Shown: piece after piece, positions 51,738 through 55,039 of the stretch | Numbering within the stretch: the first letter of the stretch is position 1 | How the letters are laid out: the number at the start of each line of letters is the position of its first letter | From: an uncultured Anaerolineales bacterium | GTDB lineage: Bacteria; Chloroflexota; Anaerolineae; Aggregatilineales; Aggregatilineaceae | DNA length: 55,039 bases | Assembly (NCBI GenBank): GCA_937135955.1 | Contig: CAKZOB010000057.1 | Coordinates: 1-55,039, forward strand | Direction: 5' to 3' | The notes under the pieces: model-generated | The model's input: only the letters and a program-made list of their open reading frames with translations | Told to the model about the DNA's origin: nothing | The model's database searches: none | Position numbers and translations under genes: made by a program

Positions 51738-51746
51738 ATTGTAGCA
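51738..51746 (-). promoter_or_regulatory. extended -10 promoter of tRNA-His
   Basis: The reverse strand reads TGCTACAAT (51746-51738), an extended -10 element 15 bases before the 5' end of the tRNA. No -35 box is evident. Confidence 0.5.
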
Positions 51747-51845
51747 TAGTTACCCCCGGCACGCCAGAGCGAGTTTTGCCCGCCCGTGGCCAATCCGGGC
51801 AGAGCACCAGAAAACGCCAGGGCCTTGATCCTGGAGGAACAAGCC

Positions 51846-52826
51846 ATGACTACTCAATCTACCTCTCCGGCCCGCGTCGTCTTCATGGGCACGCCCGACT
51901 TCGCCGTGCCCACGTTGCGCCTGTTGCTCGAAGCGCCGCGCTTCCGGGTAGTGGGCGTCGTCACTCAGCCCGACCGTCCCGCCGGACGCGGCCAGCAGGT
52001 GCAGATGTCGCCGGTCAAGCGGGTGGCCCTGAACGCGGGCGTGCCGGTCATTCAGCCGCTCAAGGCGCACGAACCCACCGCCCTGGAACAACTGCAAGCC
52101 TGGGAACCCGACTTCCTGGTCGTGGTAGCCTACGGGCAGATTCTGCGTCCGGCGGTGCTGGCGATTCCCCGCATCGCCCCCATCAACGTGCACGCCTCGC
52201 TGTTGCCGCGCTGGCGCGGTGCCGCGCCCATTCAGGCCGCCATCCGCGCCGGCGACCAGTACACCGGCATCACCACCATGATCATGGACGAGGGGCTGGA
52301 TACTGGCCCGATCCTGCTCCAAGACTCCATCCCCATTGACCCGCGCGAGACCGGCCAGAGCCTGCACGACAAACTCGCGCCGCTGGGCGCATTGTTACTG
52401 GTACATTCGCTGGAATGGCTGCTCAACGGCAGCATCGCCCCCCATTCTCAACCGGATAACCCGGCGTTGATCAGCTATGCGCCGCCGCTCAAAAAAGAAG
52501 ACGGCGCTCTCGATTGGACGACGAGCGCCGCCGCCATAGATCGTCACGTGCGCGCCTACGATCCCTGGCCGGGCACGTTCACCACCTGGAACGGTCGCCG
52601 CCTCAAGATTCTGGCGGGCGCCCCGGCTGCCGCAGACCTCGGCCTTTCACCGGGCCAGGTCGCCGAGACGCGCGGCACATCCCTGAGCGACCTGTCGCCG
52701 CTGGCCATCGGCACGGGGGAAGGGGTCTACCTGCCCACCCGCCTGCAACTGGAAGGGCGTCAGCCGCTCGACGCCGCCGCTTTCCTGCGCGGCGCGCCGG
52801 ACTTCCCCGGTAGCACCCTGGGCTGA
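51846..52826 (+). CDS. fmt: methionyl-tRNA formyltransferase
   Basis: The 326-residue enzyme formylates initiator Met-tRNA with 10-formyl-THF. The start RVVFMGTPDFAVPTL, the active-site segment INVHASLLPRWRGAAPIQ with its Asn and His, and DEGLDTGPILL with the catalytic Asp are intact. The C-terminal beta-barrel tRNA-binding domain follows. ATG 51846 has GGAGG 11 bases upstream; the frame is open to 51786. Length is normal. No def gene is adjacent, though fmt often follows it. It converges on the nitroreductase gene with 15 bases between. Confidence 0.96.
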   Translation: MTTQSTSPARVVFMGTPDFAVPTLRLLLEAPRFRVVGVVTQPDRPAGRGQQVQMSPVKRVALNAGVPVIQPLKAHEPTALEQLQAWEPDFLVVVAYGQILRPAVLAIPRIAPINVHASLLPRWRGAAPIQAAIRAGDQYTGITTMIMDEGLDTGPILLQDSIPIDPRETGQSLHDKLAPLGALLLVHSLEWLLNGSIAPHSQPDNPALISYAPPLKKEDGALDWTTSAAAIDRHVRAYDPWPGTFTTWNGRRLKILAGAPAAADLGLSPGQVAETRGTSLSDLSPLAIGTGEGVYLPTRLQLEGRQPLDAAAFLRGAPDFPGSTLG

Positions 52827-52841
52827 ACGCGCCTGCCCCGC

Positions 52842-53363
52842 CTACCAGTGCTCCCAGCGCACCACTTCGTCCAGCCTGCGCCGTCCGCCCGCGCGCGGCG
52901 GACGCTGCCGCGGGTCGGAGTCTGGGTGCGGGTAGCCGAACGAGATCAGCCAGGGCACATCTTTGTCGGCGGGGATGCCCAGCGCCGCCCGCGCCGCTTC
53001 CGGATCGTAGATGGTGCCCATGCACGACCCGATGCCCAGCTCCCACGCGGCCAGGATCATGTTTTGGCTGGCGCGCCCCAGGTCAAAAGGCGTGGTCAAG
53101 GTAGGTGGATCGCGCAGATCGTCCACCACCAGCACCACCGCGAAGGCCGCCTCGCCCACATGCGCACACCATGGCCCGCAGGCCGTCAGAGCGCGCAATG
53201 TGTCGCGCACTGTGACCACCACGAACGTCCACGGCTGCCGGTTCTTGGCCGAGCCAGCCAGCCGCCCCGCGTTGACCACGTGCACGATGTCTTCCAGGCC
53301 CACCGGCTGATCGGCGAACTGTCGCACCGCGCGGTTGCTCTTGATCGCCTCACTCACGTCCAT
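52842..53363 (-). CDS. nitroreductase-family flavoprotein
   Basis: The 173-residue protein is a short FMN-dependent nitroreductase. It begins with DVSEAIKSNRAVRQF, which has the FMN-phosphate-binding Arg, continues with SAKNRQPWTFVVV, and has the GIGSCMGTIYDPEAARAALG region near the end. Such enzymes reduce nitro groups, quinones or other acceptors with NAD(P)H. ATG 53363 is chosen because GGAGG lies ten bases upstream. The start lies within the last 14 bases of the upstream nucleoside-phosphorylase-like gene, so translation of the two is probably coupled. The natural substrate is unknown. Confidence 0.88.
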   Translation of the reverse strand: MDVSEAIKSNRAVRQFADQPVGLEDIVHVVNAGRLAGSAKNRQPWTFVVVTVRDTLRALTACGPWCAHVGEAAFAVVLVVDDLRDPPTLTTPFDLGRASQNMILAAWELGIGSCMGTIYDPEAARAALGIPADKDVPWLISFGYPHPDSDPRQRPPRAGGRRRLDEVVRWEHW

Positions 53364-55039
53364 TGCCGGCTTCCTCCAGCACAGGCGGCACAGCCACTCT
53401 ACCTGCGGCGCGCAGGCGAGCCAGTTCCCTGGTGAAGATGCGACGCAACGTGGCGATGGCCGTGGCATAGGTCGGCTCGACCCCCGTGTAGCTCAGGCTG
53501 CCCTCGCCCAGAGTGCGGCCCTTGGTACGCGGGGTATCGCTGGCGTAGTGCAGAAAGCCGATGTCAAAGGGGGCAATATACAGGTTGACGATCTCGTTGA
53601 CCGGATGGCGTTGTGCCCGCACCATCTCGTACACTGCCGAGAGATACGGCCCAGCCTCCATCTCGACGATCGAGTAGCCCTCGCGGTAGAAAACGTCCAT
53701 ATACTGCGCGTTTTGCAAGAATGTCCCGTGCGCCGTGACCACCTTCTGGTTGTCCAGCACGCTGCTGAGCGTCAGGTAGGGGATGACATCGGACGCGCTG
53801 AAGCAGTTGCCGAAAAGATACGAATTCTGGCTGTGTTCGTCGTAGACCACATTGGCGATCATCACGTCGCCCACCCGCGCGTTGAGCGTGGCCGCTTTGC
53901 CGATGACGTAGATGCCCTGCATACGCACCACATACTGGCTGATCTTGGCCAACACATGGTAGGCCGCCATCCCCAGCGGGTAGTCAATGTTGAGGATCAC
54001 CGCGTCGCTCTGACGCAGCAAGGCCATCTCTTCCGGGCTGGCGCATAGCAGGCGCGAGTCCATGCGCTCCGGATCGAGCTTGTTGACCTCGATCACCTGC
54101 GCCTCGATGTCGAATCCGTGCACACTGGGCACGCGCGTGATGCCGATCTCGGCTTCGCACTGGCGACGACGCCGGTCTACGTCCGGCTGAGCGGCATAGC
54201 GCCGCAGCGCGTAGTAAAGGAAATTGTTCTTGTTGTTCAGTTCGTCGCGCACGCGCACGTAGTCGTATTCAGCGGTCAGTCCGGGATCGCCCGCCTGCTC
54301 TACGAATTCGAAGATGCGCGGCTCTTCGCGCAGGGCAAACCCGCTCAACAGATTGGGCACCGCATGGATGTTGCTGGAAATGAAGTAGACCGGGCGATCC
54401 GGAAAGCTGATGTGCTGCACGTGCTGGCGCACATTCGCCCACCAGTCGGACGTAGCCCGCTGATAGTTGATATACGTACCCGCCAGCAACTGCACGGCCA
54501 TCCGCTTGGGGGCGCGCGCGATCTTCTTCAGCGTGGCGACCATGTCTTTGCCCCAGGCATCCTGCAGGCGGCTGAGGTCTTCGGCGGTCATGCCCAGGGC
54601 GCGGGCCAGCTCTGACGTGCGGGCCAGCGAGGAATCCGCGCTATAGGCCGCCAGGCTCGCCTGTGCCGTCACCGACTGCAAGATGTCGTGCAGCTTGTTC
54701 CACTCGATCTGATAGGCGACCAGCATGGGGATCAGGTCGTCTATGTCCGAACGGCTGGCAATGTAGACAGCCAGGGTATGCTGCCCGTCGAAAGCCATGC
54801 GCCGTCGCCGCGCCGGGGCAATCACGCGCTGCCATTTGTCCACGTCCTCAAAGCCGTAATCGTGGAACACGCGATCCGTCTGCCCCATCACCACCAGCTC
54901 GACATCGGCCATACAGGGCGGCAGGCGCATCGCTGCGTAGTAGAGCGCCGCCGAGTCCGGCACCGGCTCGCGCGCCCGCGTGTGCAGCGACGAATTCATG
55001 GCCAGGTGCGCCTCGACCAGGGCGTCCAGGTGCACCGCC
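53350..55039 (-). CDS. nucleoside-phosphorylase-like protein of unknown function (5' end beyond window)
   Basis: At least 561 residues are encoded and the frame stays open to the window edge, so the start probably lies outside; the GTG at 55035 is not a confident start. The N-terminal half (about 300 residues) is helical and not recognised. The C-terminal half resembles the purine-nucleoside/uridine phosphorylase fold: VILNIDYPLGMAAYHVLA, YVIGKAATLNARVGDVMIA and VEMEAGPYLSAVYEM, where the VEMEA segment matches the base/ribose-binding MEx motif of phosphorylases. The combination is rare and its reaction is unknown. It overlaps the nitroreductase gene by 14 bases and likely shares its message. 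Confidence 0.7.
   Translation of the reverse strand, partial: AVHLDALVEAHLAMNSSLHTRAREPVPDSAALYYAAMRLPPCMADVELVVMGQTDRVFHDYGFEDVDKWQRVIAPARRRRMAFDGQHTLAVYIASRSDIDDLIPMLVAYQIEWNKLHDILQSVTAQASLAAYSADSSLARTSELARALGMTAEDLSRLQDAWGKDMVATLKKIARAPKRMAVQLLAGTYINYQRATSDWWANVRQHVQHISFPDRPVYFISSNIHAVPNLLSGFALREEPRIFEFVEQAGDPGLTAEYDYVRVRDELNNKNNFLYYALRRYAAQPDVDRRRRQCEAEIGITRVPSVHGFDIEAQVIEVNKLDPERMDSRLLCASPEEMALLRQSDAVILNIDYPLGMAAYHVLAKISQYVVRMQGIYVIGKAATLNARVGDVMIANVVYDEHSQNSYLFGNCFSASDVIPYLTLSSVLDNQKVVTAHGTFLQNAQYMDVFYREGYSIVEMEAGPYLSAVYEMVRAQRHPVNEIVNLYIAPFDIGFLHYASDTPRTKGRTLGEGSLSYTGVEPTYATAIATLRRIFTRELARLRAAGRVAVPPVLEEAGNGRE

Overview
The window is GC-rich bacterial chromosome with dense, short-spaced genes, no insertion sequence, no CRISPR array and no phage genes. 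Several exported proteins carry long Thr/Pro linkers: an LCP-family protein, LysM and SH3 proteins, and lipoproteins with LSAC lipoboxes. Together with many GAF-domain sensors, a RsbU/RsbW/STAS partner-switching set and Gfo/Idh and SDR sugar genes, this suggests a Chloroflexota bacterium, probably Anaerolineae or a near relative. That placement is inference from gene style; no 16S rRNA is present.

Layout. 1-7.4 kb: tRNA-Pro, an envelope protein (LCP family), and a leftward operon of a very large histidine-kinase-like protein, a LysM protein and ogt. 7.7-10 kb: a Nudix hydrolase and a membrane-anchored beta-lactamase-fold protein. 10-15.6 kb: a leftward partner-switching operon (STAS, then an RsbW-like kinase fused to STAS, then a multi-GAF SpoIIE phosphatase, then a deoxyribosyltransferase-like protein) behind a palindrome-overlapped promoter. 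15.7-21.5 kb: membrane and cell-surface proteins, an esterase and a zinc dehydrogenase.

21.5-32.9 kb is a carbohydrate-utilisation cluster: binding protein, two-domain ABC ATPase, permease, two SDRs, a Gfo/Idh/MocA dehydrogenase, an archaeal-type cupin phosphoglucose isomerase, an AroE-fold oxidoreductase and a FGGY kinase. It ends in a strong terminator and is followed by a GntR/UTRA regulator. Its canonical promoter overlaps an opposing promoter for the zinc dehydrogenase, and one dyad operator sits across both. The substrate is unknown. The combination of genes looks like a little-described sugar or polyol pathway.

33-43.5 kb: Mrp, a metallo-beta-lactamase-fold protein that has lost metal ligands, an SH3/beta-propeller lipoprotein, the tig-clpP-clpX proteostasis operon, tRNA-Leu, a second histidine kinase and another propeller lipoprotein. 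43.9-48.2 kb: a class V aminotransferase overlapping an AAA+ ATPase, then the bifunctional NAD(P)HX repair enzyme. 48.2-49.9 kb: a four-gene leftward operon of small membrane proteins ending in an RRM protein whose C-terminus resembles the eukaryotic PHAX RNA-binding domain, the most unusual protein seen here. 50-55 kb: a MITE-like element, a SRPBCC protein, tRNA-His, fmt, a nitroreductase and a nucleoside-phosphorylase-like gene cut by the window edge.

Many promoters in the window are of the extended -10 type (TGnTATAMT), and several long palindromic elements lie between genes.
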